From Closterium sp. Naga37s-1 (lineage: Eukaryota > Streptophyta > Zygnematophyceae > Desmidiales > Closteriaceae): a DNA stretch of 64,000 bases. How positions within the stretch are numbered: position 1 is the first letter of the stretch; each line of letters begins with the position of its first letter. Of the stretch, positions 27,271 to 38,128 are shown piece by piece. The translations under genes were made by a program, and so were the position numbers. Location of the stretch: positions 1,103,501 through 1,167,500 of the forward strand of contig CANJKZ010000114.1 of NCBI GenBank assembly GCA_947471745.1, written 5' to 3'. The notes under the pieces are model-generated. The model was not told the DNA's origin. It did no database searches and saw nothing but the letters and a program-made list of their open reading frames with translations.

Positions 27271-30195
27271 GTAGACGCGTTCGAGCCTGTCGAGGTCACT
27301 GGTGACTCTGGTGCTGCTGAGGGTGCTGAGGCTGGGGGTGCTGTACCTGGGGGTGCGGAGCCTAGGGGTGCTGGGCCTGGGGGTGCTACGTCTGGGGGTG
27401 CTGAGCCTAGGGGTGCTGAGCCTCGGGGTGCTGAGCCTGGGGGTGCTGAGCCTAGGGGTGCTGAGCCTGGGGGTGCTGAGCCTGGGGGTGCTGAGCCTAG
27501 GGGTGCTGAGCCTGGGGGTGCTGAGCCTAGGGGTGCTACGTCTGGGGGTGCTGAGCCTAGGGGTGCTACGCCTGGGGGTGCTGAGCCTGGAGGTGCTCCG
27601 CCTGGAGGTTCTCCGAGTGCTTCGTCTCGCCGGGAGCCACTTTCTCCACAGGAGCTGCGTGAGTGGTTTGCCCGGCGCTGGAGGCGTGCTGCTGGTGCTG
27701 GAGGTCCTTCGGCTGCTGAGGGTGCTGCAGTCGCGGGTCCCGGAGGTGCTCGTCCTGGGTGCACTGGAGCTGGTGCTGCTGAGGGTGTTGGCGCTGAGAC
27801 TACCGCTGGCAGTCCTACTGGGGGTGCTCCTGGTGCTGCTGGAGGTTCTGGAGCTACTGGTGGTGCTGCTGGAGCGGGTGCTCCTGCTGAGGGTTCTGGT
27901 GCTGTCCCTGCTGCTTCTAGCGTCGCCGCGCGGCCTCGACCGTACTTCGTTCCACTCCTGCAGCAGGTTCTTGGTCTTCCACCTTCTACTGGCCCTCCTC
28001 CTCCCTTAGAGTGTCCACAGCCTGTCTCGTCCCAGCTACAGTTGCAGCCTACCTCCCCTTTGCCTGCTCCTTCTCCCTACACTGGTCCTACTGGAGGTCT
28101 GGCTGAGCGTCGTGAGCCTGCGTCTCGCCCTGCGTCGCCTGTCCGTGCTGCTCGCACTAGTGGTCGCGGTTCGCGTCAGCGTCCTCCTCCTGTCCCTGGC
28201 ACGCACCGGATGTCTCTGCGTCCGTCCACTGCTCCTCTGCGTGCCCCTTTGCCTTCTCCTCCTGAGTCCTCTCTTCCTGCTCTTGCCGACCCGGAGTCGG
28301 ACTCTCTTCGTGCTGCCAGTCCTACTGTCACGCGTCTCCTTGCTACTGTTGTCACTGACCCTTCTTTCGAGTCTACTGCTGCGTCTGCTCTCGTTACTGA
28401 GCTCGTCGACTTTGCTGCTCGCTGTCGCTTAGACTACGGTGCTAGTCTTGTCGCTGAGTCTGAGTCTGTCTGTCCTCCGTCCGTCGGGGGTGAGTGTGCC
28501 CTTGGCACGGACGTCCTTGAGGACAGGCAGGAGGAGTTCCAGTGTCTGGCAGCTGCCTCACCTCATCTCGTGTCCGTACTGCTTACCCCTGAGGGAGACC
28601 CGGATGCACTTGACATCCCGACTCCGCGCTCTTACGCGGAGGCGGTAGAGGGTCCCTACTCCTCTCAGTGGCAGGCAGCTATGGATGCAGAGATGGCTTC
28701 CTGGAAGTCCACAGGCACCTACGTTGACGCTGTCCCCCCTCCTGGGGCGAACATCGTCAGTGGCATGTGGATCTTCAGGGTGAAGCGGCCGCCGGGTTCT
28801 CCGCCTGTCTTCAAGGCGCGTTACGTGGCTCGTGGCTTCAGTCAGCGGCAGGGAGTTGACTACTTTCAGACCTTCTCCCCCACCCCGAAGATGACCACTC
28901 TTCGGGTACTGCTGCACGTTGCTGCTCACCGTGACTACGAGCTGCACTCTCTTGACTTCAGCACAGCTTTCTTGCAGGGCAGCCTGCACGAGGAGATCTG
29001 GCTGCGTCGCCCACCTGGCTTCACTGGGTCTTTCCCTCCTGGTACCCAGTGGAGTCTCCGGCGTCCAGTCTACGGTCTCCGCCAGGCGCCACGTGAGTGG
29101 CACGACACACTGAGGACTACGCTTGCGGCTCTTGGGTTTGCTCCTTCTACTGCCGACCCGTCGCTGTTTCTACGCACCGACACCTCTCTGCCGCCGTTCT
29201 ACATCCTCGTGTACGTCGACGACTTGGTCTTTGCCACAGCTGACACTGCTGGACTCGCCTACGTGAAGTCCGAGCTGCAGAAGAGACACATGTGCACAGA
29301 CCTGGGTGAACTGCGCAGCTACCTTGGCTTGCAGATCACCCGGGACAGAGCACGCCGCACCATTACCCTGACTCAGTCACACATGGTGCAGCAGGTCCTT
29401 CAGCGCTTCGGCTTCACGTACTCCTCGCCTCAGGCCACTCCTCTGTCTACTCGCCACTCGCTCTCAGCTCTGCCTTCGGATGAGTCCGTAGAGTCGAGTG
29501 GCCCGTACCCAGAGCTTGTTGGCTGCCTCATGTACCTGATGACCTGCACACGACCTGACCTTGCATACCCTCTTAGCATTCTTGCACGCTATGTTGCTCC
29601 TGGGAGACACAGACCAGAGCACATGGCTGCAGCGAAGAGGGTGTTGCGCTACTTGTGCAGTACGTCGGGCATGGGGCTAGTGCTTGGAGGGCGGAGTCCA
29701 GTGGTCCTCATTGGGCACGCGGACGCTTCTTGGGCTGACGACCAGGCTACGCAGCGGTCGTCACAGGGTTACACCTTCAGCCTTGGTTCCGGCTCTGTTT
29801 CGTGGCGGGCTACTCGCTCGTCTTCTGTTCTTGGCTCGAGTTGTGAGGCTGAGATCTACGCCGGGGCCATGGCTGCACAGGAGCTTCGCTGGCTCACCTA
29901 CCTGCTGACCGACCTTGGAGAGCCGCCTCGTTCTCCTCCAGTCCTGTACGTAGACAACAAGGCCATGCTGGCCTTGTGTCGAGAGCAGCGACTGGAGCAC
30001 AGAACAAAGCACATTGCTCTCCGCTACTTCATTGCTCGTGAGCTACAGCAACGTGGACAGTTGCGGCTTGCGTACGTGGCCTCTGAGGCCAACACTGCTG
30101 ATGTCTTCACCAAGGCACTTCCGCCTTGTGATCATCAGCGCTTCTGCACTCAGCTGGGTCTTGTGCCCGTCTTGCCTCACTTGCTCTCCTCTTGA
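27271..30195 (+). CDS. Copia linker, reverse transcriptase and RNase H
   Basis: Same frame as the upstream open reading frame, separated from it only by the TAG at 27268. It opens with an Ala/Gly/Glu/Pro repeat linker (27320-27900), then a reverse transcriptase with WIFRVKRPPG, ARGFSQRQGVDYFQTFSP, LDFSTAFLQGSL and the catalytic YVDD (LVYVDDLVFA, near 29210), then RNase H with ADASWADD, SCEAEIYA and AEANTADVFTKAL-like motifs. The reading frame is intact to 30195, so expression by readthrough or from an internal Met (28042) is possible. Confidence 0.88.
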   Translation, partial: VDAFEPVEVTGDSGAAEGAEAGGAVPGGAEPRGAGPGGATSGGAEPRGAEPRGAEPGGAEPRGAEPGGAEPGGAEPRGAEPGGAEPRGATSGGAEPRGATPGGAEPGGAPPGGSPSASSRREPLSPQELREWFARRWRRAAGAGGPSAAEGAAVAGPGGARPGCTGAGAAEGVGAETTAGSPTGGAPGAAGGSGATGGAAGAGAPAEGSGAVPAASSVAARPRPYFVPLLQQVLGLPPSTGPPPPLECPQPVSSQLQLQPTSPLPAPSPYTGPTGGLAERREPASRPASPVRAARTSGRGSRQRPPPVPGTHRMSLRPSTAPLRAPLPSPPESSLPALADPESDSLRAASPTVTRLLATVVTDPSFESTAASALVTELVDFAARCRLDYGASLVAESESVCPPSVGGECALGTDVLEDRQEEFQCLAAASPHLVSVLLTPEGDPDALDIPTPRSYAEAVEGPYSSQWQAAMDAEMASWKSTGTYVDAVPPPGANIVSGMWIFRVKRPPGSPPVFKARYVARGFSQRQGVDYFQTFSPTPKMTTLRVLLHVAAHRDYELHSLDFSTAFLQGSLHEEIWLRRPPGFTGSFPPGTQWSLRRPVYGLRQAPREWHDTLRTTLAALGFAPSTADPSLFLRTDTSLPPFYILVYVDDLVFATADTAGLAYVKSELQKRHMCTDLGELRSYLGLQITRDRARRTITLTQSHMVQQVLQRFGFTYSSPQATPLSTRHSLSALPSDESVESSGPYPELVGCLMYLMTCTRPDLAYPLSILARYVAPGRHRPEHMAAAKRVLRYLCSTSGMGLVLGGRSPVVLIGHADASWADDQATQRSSQGYTFSLGSGSVSWRATRSSSVLGSSCEAEIYAGAMAAQELRWLTYLLTDLGEPPRSPPVLYVDNKAMLALCREQRLEHRTKHIALRYFIARELQQRGQLRLAYVASEANTADVFTKALPPCDHQRFCTQLGLVPVLPHLLSS
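27320..27612 (+). repeat. 15-bp minisatellite coding G-A-E-P repeats
   Basis: About twenty 15-bp units (GGTGCTGAGCCTGGG or CCTAGG variants) coding GAEPG/GAEPR, with some GATSG and GAPPG units, between integrase and reverse transcriptase. Confidence 0.93.
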
Positions 30196-30407
30196 CCTTG
30201 CTTGTACTCTCACATATATATATACCTGCTCTTGCTTGTCTAGCCATATATATATGTGTGTACTCTTGCATGTGAACTGGCAGTGTGGCCTTGACCCTGT
30301 GCTCGGACTGTGTGGTGACTTTGTGATCCACCCTGAGCTTGCTTTGCTTTGCTTTGCTTGACTGGTCTTGTGACCCCTTGTTCTCCCCCACTTTGCCTAT
30401 GGGGGTG

Positions 30408-30540
30408 TGTCAGAACATTATAGCTTATGCTGTTGTGTAGGCTATAGTGGGGTATCCCATAGGGGGTACAACCAATTAGGGTTTCATATTTGTACTCACT
30501 TCTTTTTCATAGTCCATTCATTCTCGTTCTCATTCTCACA
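30408..30540 (+). repeat. 3' LTR of the young copia element
   Basis: 133 bp, preceded by a purine tract, followed by target duplication CCCCG. Confidence 0.95.
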
Positions 30541-30545
30541 CCCCG

Positions 30546-31616
30546 GCCTCTTGCAAGCAAAGCAGCGCCCCTTGAATGGGGCAGCAGCTGCATTCGCCGC
30601 AACGGCGTGTACGGTGGCGTGCTCGATCGGTCCCCGAGGGCGATGTCCGTAGTAGGACCCCGGTCTCGGACGGCGCAAAATGTCAAATTTCTCGGCGAGC
30701 GCGAGGATCTCGTTGAAATTCGAGAGCCCGCGAAACATGATTTCGTGCGAGATGTCCGGCTTGAACCCTCCGACGTAACGGTCCACCCGCTCCGCTTCGT
30801 GCATGTAGCCGACTTGCTCGCATAATGCGAGAAAACCGCTGGTGTAGTCTTGGACCGACCCAAGCTGTCGCCAAGTACGCAGTTTTTGACGCGCCGAAAT
30901 AGAAGCCGCGATCGGCTCGAAGCGTGCCCGAAGCCCTGCGCACCACACATCCCACGTGTTGTACTCGGCGGTTTCGCAGAACGAACTCCAGGTGACGGCT
31001 GGACCCGTGGGCTCTTCCTCTTGCGACGGCGGCTCGTAGGCGCGTGGCAACGTCACGATGACTCGCCACCAGTCCATGGCGGGCCCCCTTAGCAGCGAAA
31101 CATCGTATAGAATCTTCGCTGCATCCGACTCGACGTAATTTGCGCCGAAAAAAACGTTCATCGTGAAGACCCACGATTGAATCGTCGGACCTCCTCGTTG
31201 GCTCCGGTCGAAGCAGGGTGGGCGCTGTGGTTTGAGCAGCATCGGCGCGACAATGTCGTTGTTGCCGCAAACTCAACGTGACGATGGACTTCGCGAGGCC
31301 CGCTCGTGCTTGGTACAGCCCTGTTCCTCCCCATGCCAGGCATTGACTGGGCGGCGCCATCACTGGCTGCGCCTTAGCGCTGTCCCACGCTATCGTGATG
31401 TGACGGTGTGCCGGACGAGATGATAATCGGCTCATCCGATTGCGCAGGTGCATTTGCAGGTGCTTGTGATGGTGTTGGCGCATTCACCGTTGATTGCTGG
31501 CGGGCGGAGTCACGTTCCGCCGTGAGTGTCGCGATTTCGAGCGCCGAATCTTCGAGTTGGCGCACGAGACGGTCGAGCTGCTCCTGCGTCAGTGTCGCGA
31601 GATTAATTTCGGCCAT
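30546..31616 (-). pseudogene. Ty3/gypsy gag, frameshifted and split
   Basis: Starts MAEINLATLTQEQLDRLV at 31616, then shifts frame between about 31380 and 31240 into the retrotransposon gag domain (VFFGANYVESDAAKI, SLLRGPAMDWW, LGSVQDYTSGFLALCEQVG, ERVDRYVGGFKPD). It ends at the first half of a zinc knuckle (CFACKRPG); the second half continues at 24437, beyond the copia insertion. Confidence 0.85.
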
Positions 31617-31784
31617 GGCGGGGGTGTCGGGCAAGCTCAGCGAGAGCCTCTGTCGTGGCCGTGCGTGCTTACGAGAGAGCACTTCGAGCGGCGGTGCTTG
31701 TTCGCTGAGAGACGTCTACCCCCCCCAAAATTTGAGATAGTGGGGAAGCGAAGGTGTGGGTGCGGTCCGAGAGGAGATCGTAGG

Positions 31785-31798
31785 CTCTGAATACCAAG
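31785..31798 (-). promoter_or_regulatory. Primer binding site of the Ty3/gypsy element
   Basis: Minus strand TGGTATTCAGAGCC, two bases inside the 5' LTR. Matches the initiator-Met tRNA site TGGTATCAGAGCC with one extra T. Confidence 0.75.
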
Positions 31799-32152
31799 TG
31801 ATACGAGTGCAATTGAGCGAGTGAGCGAGAATTGCACAATCGAAGCAAAACAATAAAGTTGAGCAAAAAGCATGAGCGAAGATATATAGCGAAGCTAGCG
31901 TGGTAACGGTAATGCGGGAAATTGGGGTGCGCTACGGGCCTAGCGCCGAGGTTTGGGAATTGTCGAGGCGGAGGTCCGGAGCGGGTTACCAACCGAACCG
32001 TTAGGTTGGGTCGCATCGCGAACAGTGGCGGGAGTCGTAGTCGAGGCGAGTCTCGCGAGCGGGTAACGTTTCACTGTTGGGTGCCGATGGCGGGAATGGT
32101 TTTGTACGCGGTACACAGGGGCGCGAAGTAAGGAAAAGGAAATTTCCTTACA
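31799..32152 (-). repeat. 5' LTR of the Ty3/gypsy element
   Basis: 354 bp, pair of 23137-23492, followed by target duplication CAAAC at 32153. Confidence 0.9.
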
Positions 32153-32157
32153 CAAAC

Positions 32158-33595
32158 CCACATATATTCCACACATTAAAACATCTGGTTTATAAGTTTC
32201 CTAAATGTTTTCTGGGGTGAAAACCCCCTTAAAAATGAGTCTATCTTTCTATTGCTGCAAAGCGGTTGGGTGAAGTTCCTTTTAACTAAGGCTACCCTGA
32301 ATGCAACAATATTTTCACCTCCACCATGGCCGGATTCGCGCGGGCAACACCGACTATACCCCATCCGACAAAAGCGGATGCTGGGTGAACGTTGGGAAGC
32401 GAAATTGTCGGGGGGTAGAACGAAAATAAAAAAAATAAAAAAAATGAACCTGAGGGTGTTTCTTCGCTTCTTGGAGTGCGGTTGAGCCGTTGGGGGACTT
32501 CGCCAGAAGGGTCACCTTTTAAAGTCGCCTGGCAAGAAACACAGCGGCGGGGATACCTAGGACCCACTGGTGTTTAGATGCACACCTCGGGAAATTCTTC
32601 AGAAAAAGGGAGCGCGAGAGCAGTCGTAGCTTCAGGGACTTACCGGCCGCCGATGAGCGATGGGTGAAACATCAGCAAAGCGCCGGTGGGAGATACGGGG
32701 TATTTTGCTAAACTGCATCGGCGGGAGCAGCTTCGACGACGGAGTCAACGGCGTTGATGCCACTAGGTTCTGTGAAATTCGATCTCGGAAAAACCCAGGG
32801 CAGTCCCCGGTTCTCGATTATACACCCACATGCTGGGGTAGGGTAACTGACGGAAACTGATGGTGACCGAGTGGGTGGCTACAGGACGTCCGAGATTTTC
32901 AGAGGAGAACTGCACATGCAACCGAGGATTTACGGGGTTGTTTCGGGTTCGACAATTGCGGCTACACAACGACGGAACTTACCAGTTTACGGCGAGGAGC
33001 GCTGATATTTTCGGAGGAGTATTCGGCGTTTGGTTAAACGCGCGCAACACCGATGCAGGGCGACATTGCGGGAACATTTGGTGGTGTTTCCTTAGAGGGG
33101 GTGAGAAAGTGCGCTGCACTGTTTCTCTCCTTGCTGTTTTCTCGGCACTATTCTTGACTTTGTCAGGATGCAGCAGCACGACGGACGGCTATAACCGCGA
33201 CATTGAAATCTACGGCTCCTGACCTTCGTGATTGAATTTTCGCAACAGCAGCTTCCCTCCACATCGCGTCATCGTTGACCGTCAGATCGGATTGAAGGTC
33301 ATCAACGGCCTCAATTCCTTTTTTCATTTCATTTTGGTCAAAAACATTTCAGCTGTGAGATCTACACCTGCTCAATCTACGGCCCACATTCCAACCTCTA
33401 ATTCAATTGGGCCAGGCCATCCGCGTCCGTCAGATCGACATCCGACTTAATCGACGGTCTACATTCTACCATTTCAAAAAGAAATTGTCTTAGGCATTCT
33501 AGCCGTCGGATTCTGCTACACTGAAGATCAACATCATCCTTGCTAGTGCGGGCTCCTTCTACGTACAAGGCTGCCTTATTTAGGAGGTGGGAGAG
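32158..33595. other. Intergenic, no gene seen
   Basis: Before the Ty3 insertion this was continuous with 22268-23136. Only short unrelated open frames. Around 33260-33510 several GACGGTC/GACCGTC-like words recur, suggesting an old repeat, but I cannot assign it. Confidence 0.5.
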
Positions 33596-33867
33596 TGTAA
33601 GGATTTACAAATCCTTACTGCAGCACTTGTTAAAGAAGCCATCCCGAGGGTCACGCGACCAATTGGTTCGGCCTACATTTCCGCACCCAAACCTCACTGA
33701 GTCGCCTCCGCTCCAAACGCAACACTTTCCGAGCCATCTTGGCCCGACCTCTTCGCCTAGCTAGGATTCCCCTAATAAATTCCCGTCACTTTCATTGTAT
33801 CGTCATTCAGTAGTTCAGTATTCTCGTTATTCGTTATTCAGCGCACTCTGCAAGTTCATTCATAACA
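33596..33867 (+). repeat. Probable Ty3/gypsy 5' LTR, second family
   Basis: 272 bp from TGTAAGGATTTAC to CATAACA. Same TGTAAGG start and hairpin-like head as the LTRs at 23137, but otherwise different. Followed at once by Ty3 gag sequence. Confidence 0.6.
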
Positions 33868-34332
33868 GCTCGGGTCGGTTCAAGACTACACCAATGGTTT
33901 TCTCGCACTATAAGAACAAGTCGAATACATGCACAAAGCGGAGCGAGTGGATCGCTACATCGGCGGCTTGAAGCCGTTTAAGGTTTGGCACTGCTTGACC
34001 GGTGCAAACGTGACGGTACGAACAGACCACCGACCACTACGGTACCTTCGCGCAGAGCCCCACCTCCACCCACGATAGATTTTCTGGTTGGATTTTTTGG
34101 GGTCCAACTTTCATTATACTGTCACCTATAAAAAAGGAGCCTCGAACATCGCCGACTCACTGATTCGCCCGACTGCCCAAAATACACGCTGTACTACACG
34201 CACAGACCAGCACATTGCTCACATGCCTATTCACCCACGGCTATCAAACATATCCATTTTTCTTTGGTGGCAACTCACAGCAGTTTGCAGCGGCACGAGT
34301 TGTTTATTACGTACGGTACCGACCTATCAGGG
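33868..34332 (+). pseudogene. Ty3/gypsy fragment: gag joined to RNase H
   Basis: 33870-33985 encodes a decayed piece of gag (QDYTNGFLAL, KAERVDRYIGGLKP) related to the gag at 30.5-31.2 kb. It passes directly into RNase H (RTDHRPLRYL, LDFLGSNFHYTVTYKKGASN). Protease and reverse transcriptase are missing. The piece is cut at 34332 by a copia element. Confidence 0.8.
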
Positions 34333-35099
34333 TGTTGTATGGACGTCAGTTTAATTCCATGTCATCCTAACGTCCTGCTCGTGCGATTCATGCTTGCATT
34401 ATTTGCATGACCATATATCATTAAGCATGGCTGTTGGATTCTATCCCCTCTGTGTTTTTCTCCAAGTCTAAATGCTTGATCGCACAGGAGAAATTCAGAG
34501 CTTTCCAACGATACCAAGATCGCCCTATTCCAACAAAGATCGCCCTAGTTACAAGATTTTCAAGATTTGTGAAATTAAACTTGATTTGGGATATTACCTA
34601 AATTGGGTGATTACTTGGGTCCTAACTATAAATGGGTTCTTTGGTTGGGTGGTTAGGAAGGCAACATGGACTTTTAGATTGGGGTGGCTAGAAGTTTCTA
34701 GCATGGGTTGCAAATGTTGCAACATCTAGGCAAAATCCAGTTGGATTGGATTTTGCATGTGACACCTCAAAAACCTCATGATGAGGGTTGCATCCCCGCT
34801 GCTATGAAGGTTCCTACCATCCTTCCCTAGCATTTGGAGAGCCCTTCCCTCACAAGGTTCTCTTGAAACCCCCAACTCCTATGTTTCTATTCAAATATTT
34901 GTTCTCCCTCCATCCTTTTTAGTGAAAGCAACATCTATACGTTTTTGGTTCGTCCTCACTCCCTAGACCATCTTTCGACGTGATTCAACTTCGAGTGGTA
35001 GCTAAGACCAGCGCGCGCAATCATACTGAGCGGATTTGCATTCAGTTGAGAAATGAGTTCGTCGTAAGTCTTTAAAAGGACGGATCCTTGAGCAACAAG
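34333..35099 (+). repeat. 5' LTR of the degenerate copia element
   Basis: About 767 bp, TGTTGTATGGACG ... GAGCAACA, immediately before the primer binding site. Matches 39824-39894 plus 47494-47976. Confidence 0.85.
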
Positions 35100-35334
35100 T
35101 GGTATCAGAGCTGGTGGTCGACTTTGAAGTGACAAACGTCATCGAGTCTCAACCAATATTGACGAGTGAGACCAGTTTATTGTAGCTCTGCTCGCGATTG
35201 TTCGATTGGTGGTCGAATTGCGTCCTAATTCACAGAGAGCTAGCCGTAACAACGTTTTTTTGGAAAAGCAAAATGTCTGGCAGAATCCTGTCTAGTCGAT
35301 TTTTTCAAGATACCACTGTGCCTAAGGCCTTGTG

Positions 35335-36420
35335 ATGGCTGAGACGGACTCCAGAGGTGCTAATGATGGAATGGCTGGGATTGGAGAGGCTGGAGAGCAA
35401 GGGAGAGTAGTTGGTTGTGGAGTGGGAACTCACCAACCGACTACCCCTGTGCTGCCCTCTTCCATTACACCATCTCTCATATATGTGGATCATGTAAAAG
35501 TCTTCTCTATTGAGCACTGGAGTTTCCGTATGAGGCTCATGTATACCCAATACAAGTTATTGGATGTGGTGAAAGGGAAGGAAAAGATGACAAAAGCCAT
35601 GGACTTGAAAGGAGCTTGGATAAAGCGCTCATTTGATGCGTACATGCTCATGATCCAAGCGGTTGGTGCACGCCAACTTGACCATATCAAAGGCCTATTG
35701 GGTGATCCCGAGTGTGGACCCAAGGCATGGACGAAACTCCTTGATGTGTACTCACCAACACATGCTACATGCATTGTGCTACTCGCGCGTCGATTGCGCG
35801 ACATCAAATTTGTTGATGGAGGGCCAATGCAGCCCGTGTTGGATGAGATACGAGACATCTTCACGAAGCTCCAGAGTGGTGGCGTTGTCTACCCTGAGCT
35901 TGTTTAATGCGTGGAGATTGTGATCCGACTTCCTGAGTCGTGGTTTGCCCTAGCCATCAACCTCAACTCCCAGCAATCCCAATGGAGTGTGGACTAAATT
36001 TGTGAGCGAATCCTTGAAGAGGATTTGAGGCGCTTAAGTGTAAAACACTCAGGGGATGGTGCTGGTTATGGAGTTGGAGGTGGAAAGAGTGGCTTAAAAA
36101 AGAAGTGGAAAGGCAAAAAGAATGAGATTTCCCAAGAGGAGAGTGGCGGAGGCCAAGGGGAGGTGTGCTTCTATTGCAAGAAGCGCGGCCATCGTTGGAG
36201 AAAATGCTACCAACGGCCTCGAGATTGGACCCCGCCTTCCTCAATCAACCACCATGGTGGCAAGAGGAGTGGGGGAGTCATGGGAGCTAGTAGAGAGGAG
36301 AAGGATGACGAGAAAGGCAGCAAACCTGAAGAGCGGAAGGCTGGATTCTTCTTCGTCGTGAATGAAGGAATGACCGACCCCGCTATGGCTGCCAGGTTCT
36401 CCTTCATCCCCTCACACATT
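35335..36420 (+). pseudogene. Copia gag with zinc knuckle
   Basis: ATG at 35335; open to TAA at 35905. Contains a UBN2-type gag core (SPTHATCIVLLARRLRDIKF). After in-frame stops it continues to the zinc knuckle CFYCKKRGHRWRKC (C-x2-C-x4-H-x4-C) near 36167-36210. Broken by stops at 35905 and about 35995. Confidence 0.85.
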
Positions 36421-38068
36421 GGGTGATTGACTCTGGGAGCTCCTGGCACATGACTCCTCGTGCGGATCTCCTTGATGAGATCCAGCCCGCACCGATCTCT
36501 ACCGTCACATCCGCGACTGGCTCGAAGGCCAATGTCAAGGGCATGGGATGCGCCAAGTTCATAGGAGCGGATGGTGATCTTGTGGGATTAAAGAACGTGC
36601 TATGGGTGCCGGACTTGTGCGCGAACCTGATTTTGACTGGCCGATTGGGAGACGCAGATGTAAACACCGAGACAATTGGCTCGGAACGCTATTGTGCATA
36701 TAACGATACGCACCTTATTTGGGACCTGTAACGCAAGGGAGATGTCCACAAGCGCATGTGGCAAATCCAGGTTCTCCCTTGGGCACAAATCGGGCAACGT
36801 GACTACCGTGGCTTCAATGGAGGAGCAATATTGTGTGTAAAGTGAGGAGCTGATTGGCACAAGCGCAGCCGTAAAGGCGTAAGCTACCTTGGGCCAAGAG
36901 TCTTGGGGGACTTGGCATCGGCGACTTGCACATGTGGCTGTCTCCACATTGGAGTTGATGCACAAGGAGAAGTGCATGCACGGCCTGCAAGTGCATGGTG
37001 ATGACGCTGCCTTTGGCGGTTGTGAGGCATGCATGCAGAACAAGTTCATGCAATTTCCGTTCCCACGTGCGGAGGGATCAGCGAAGGCACCATTAGAGGT
37101 GGTGCATATGGACCTTGTAGGTCCTATGCAGACTGAGGGGACTGGGGGAGCATTGTACTTCCTCACCATGGTGGACGAATGGAGCCGATTCACATGGGCT
37201 CGTCCCTTGTCCAAAAAGAGTGACGCTGCTGCAGCAATCAAAGAGGATTGCTACAATGGTAGAGTGGCAGTCTATGAGACTGGTGAAGGTGATTAGGAGT
37301 GACCGTGATGGTGAGTTCCTTGGAACTGATTTCACCAAGTTTTTTAAAAGGAACGGCATCCAACACCAGCTGACCTGCCCTGAAACACCGCAGCAAAACG
37401 GCATTGCCGAGCGTGCCAACCGGACCATTGGCGAGGCAGCTAAGACCTTGTTGGGGGCTGCTGGAATGCCCTACAGGTTTTGGCCTGATGCTGTCCGCCA
37501 TGTCATTACGGTCAAGAACCGAGTCTTGACGCATGTTGGCGAGAAGCACTGGGTGTCGTATGAGCGTTGGCTTGGCAAGAAGCCAACCATTGACATGCTG
37601 CGTCTGTGGGGCTGCATGGGTCTTGTGATGGTGCCTAAGGACCAGAGGCACAAGCTTGAAGTGGCTGCTCTATGGGCTGCCCAACTTGGGATGGCTCCTG
37701 ACTCGAAGGGGTGGCTGATGTGGGACCCCAAGAGCAAGAAAATGCTGGTCAGTCGTGACGTCAAGTTTGTTGAGGACGTCATGTACAAGGACTGGCAGCA
37801 GCAGCAGCAAGTGCAGACTAGCCTGCGTTTGCAGGAGATTGAACGGTCCGCAGTGGAGGAGATTCAACTGCATCTCGATGATCTCTCTAGGTCAGAGCTG
37901 ACCAGTGATCACAGTGGCGGTGGTGATCAGCAAGTTGCTGGTCCTGCTGCAGAGGAGGGGTTGGAGGATGAGTCAGTGCGTGAGGACTCACCATCTCAGC
38001 CTGAGCCTGCTGCACTAGCCAAGGTTACAAGGGGGAATGTGCAGAAAAGAGCTTCACCACTTGGGTAG
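36421..38068 (+). pseudogene. Copia protease and integrase, degenerate
   Basis: Protease VIDSGSSWHMTPRADLL at about 36425, pre-integrase WHRRLAHVAVSTLE ... CEACMQNKF, integrase HMDLVGP, TMVDEWSRF, RSDRDGEF and ETPQQNGIAERAN (the D,D,E core). Frame changes near 36730 and 37260. Confidence 0.85.
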
Positions 38069-38128
38069 CGGACTGCCACCCGCGAGAAGAGAGTGGCAGC
38101 ACCACCTTCAAGGCTGAAGTAAAGCCAT

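Larger units (their letters stand above)
24438..30540 (+). mobile_element. Young Ty1/copia element, gag largely deleted
   Basis: 6103 bp. The 133-bp LTRs (24438-24570 and 30408-30540) appear identical base for base. Target duplication CCCCG at 24433-24437 and 30541-30545. Primer binding site TGGTATCAGAGC at 24571 (initiator-Met tRNA type); purine tract CTATGGGGGTG just before the 3' LTR. Domain order protease, integrase, reverse transcriptase, RNase H is Ty1/copia. It sits inside the gag zinc knuckle of the Ty3 element. Confidence 0.95.
23137..32152 (-). mobile_element. Ty3/gypsy chromovirus element, internally deleted and split by copia
   Basis: LTRs at 23137-23492 and 31799-32152, both starting TGTAAGG on the minus strand, are flanked by the 5-bp target duplication CAAAC (23132-23136 and 32153-32157). 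Without the nested copia element the body is about 2.9 kb. It contains gag (about 30546-31616) and the end of integrase with a chromodomain (about 23493-24335), but no protease, reverse transcriptase or RNase H. The gag-to-integrase joint is near 24335. Non-autonomous. The clean target duplication shows it inserted as a unit. Confidence 0.9.
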
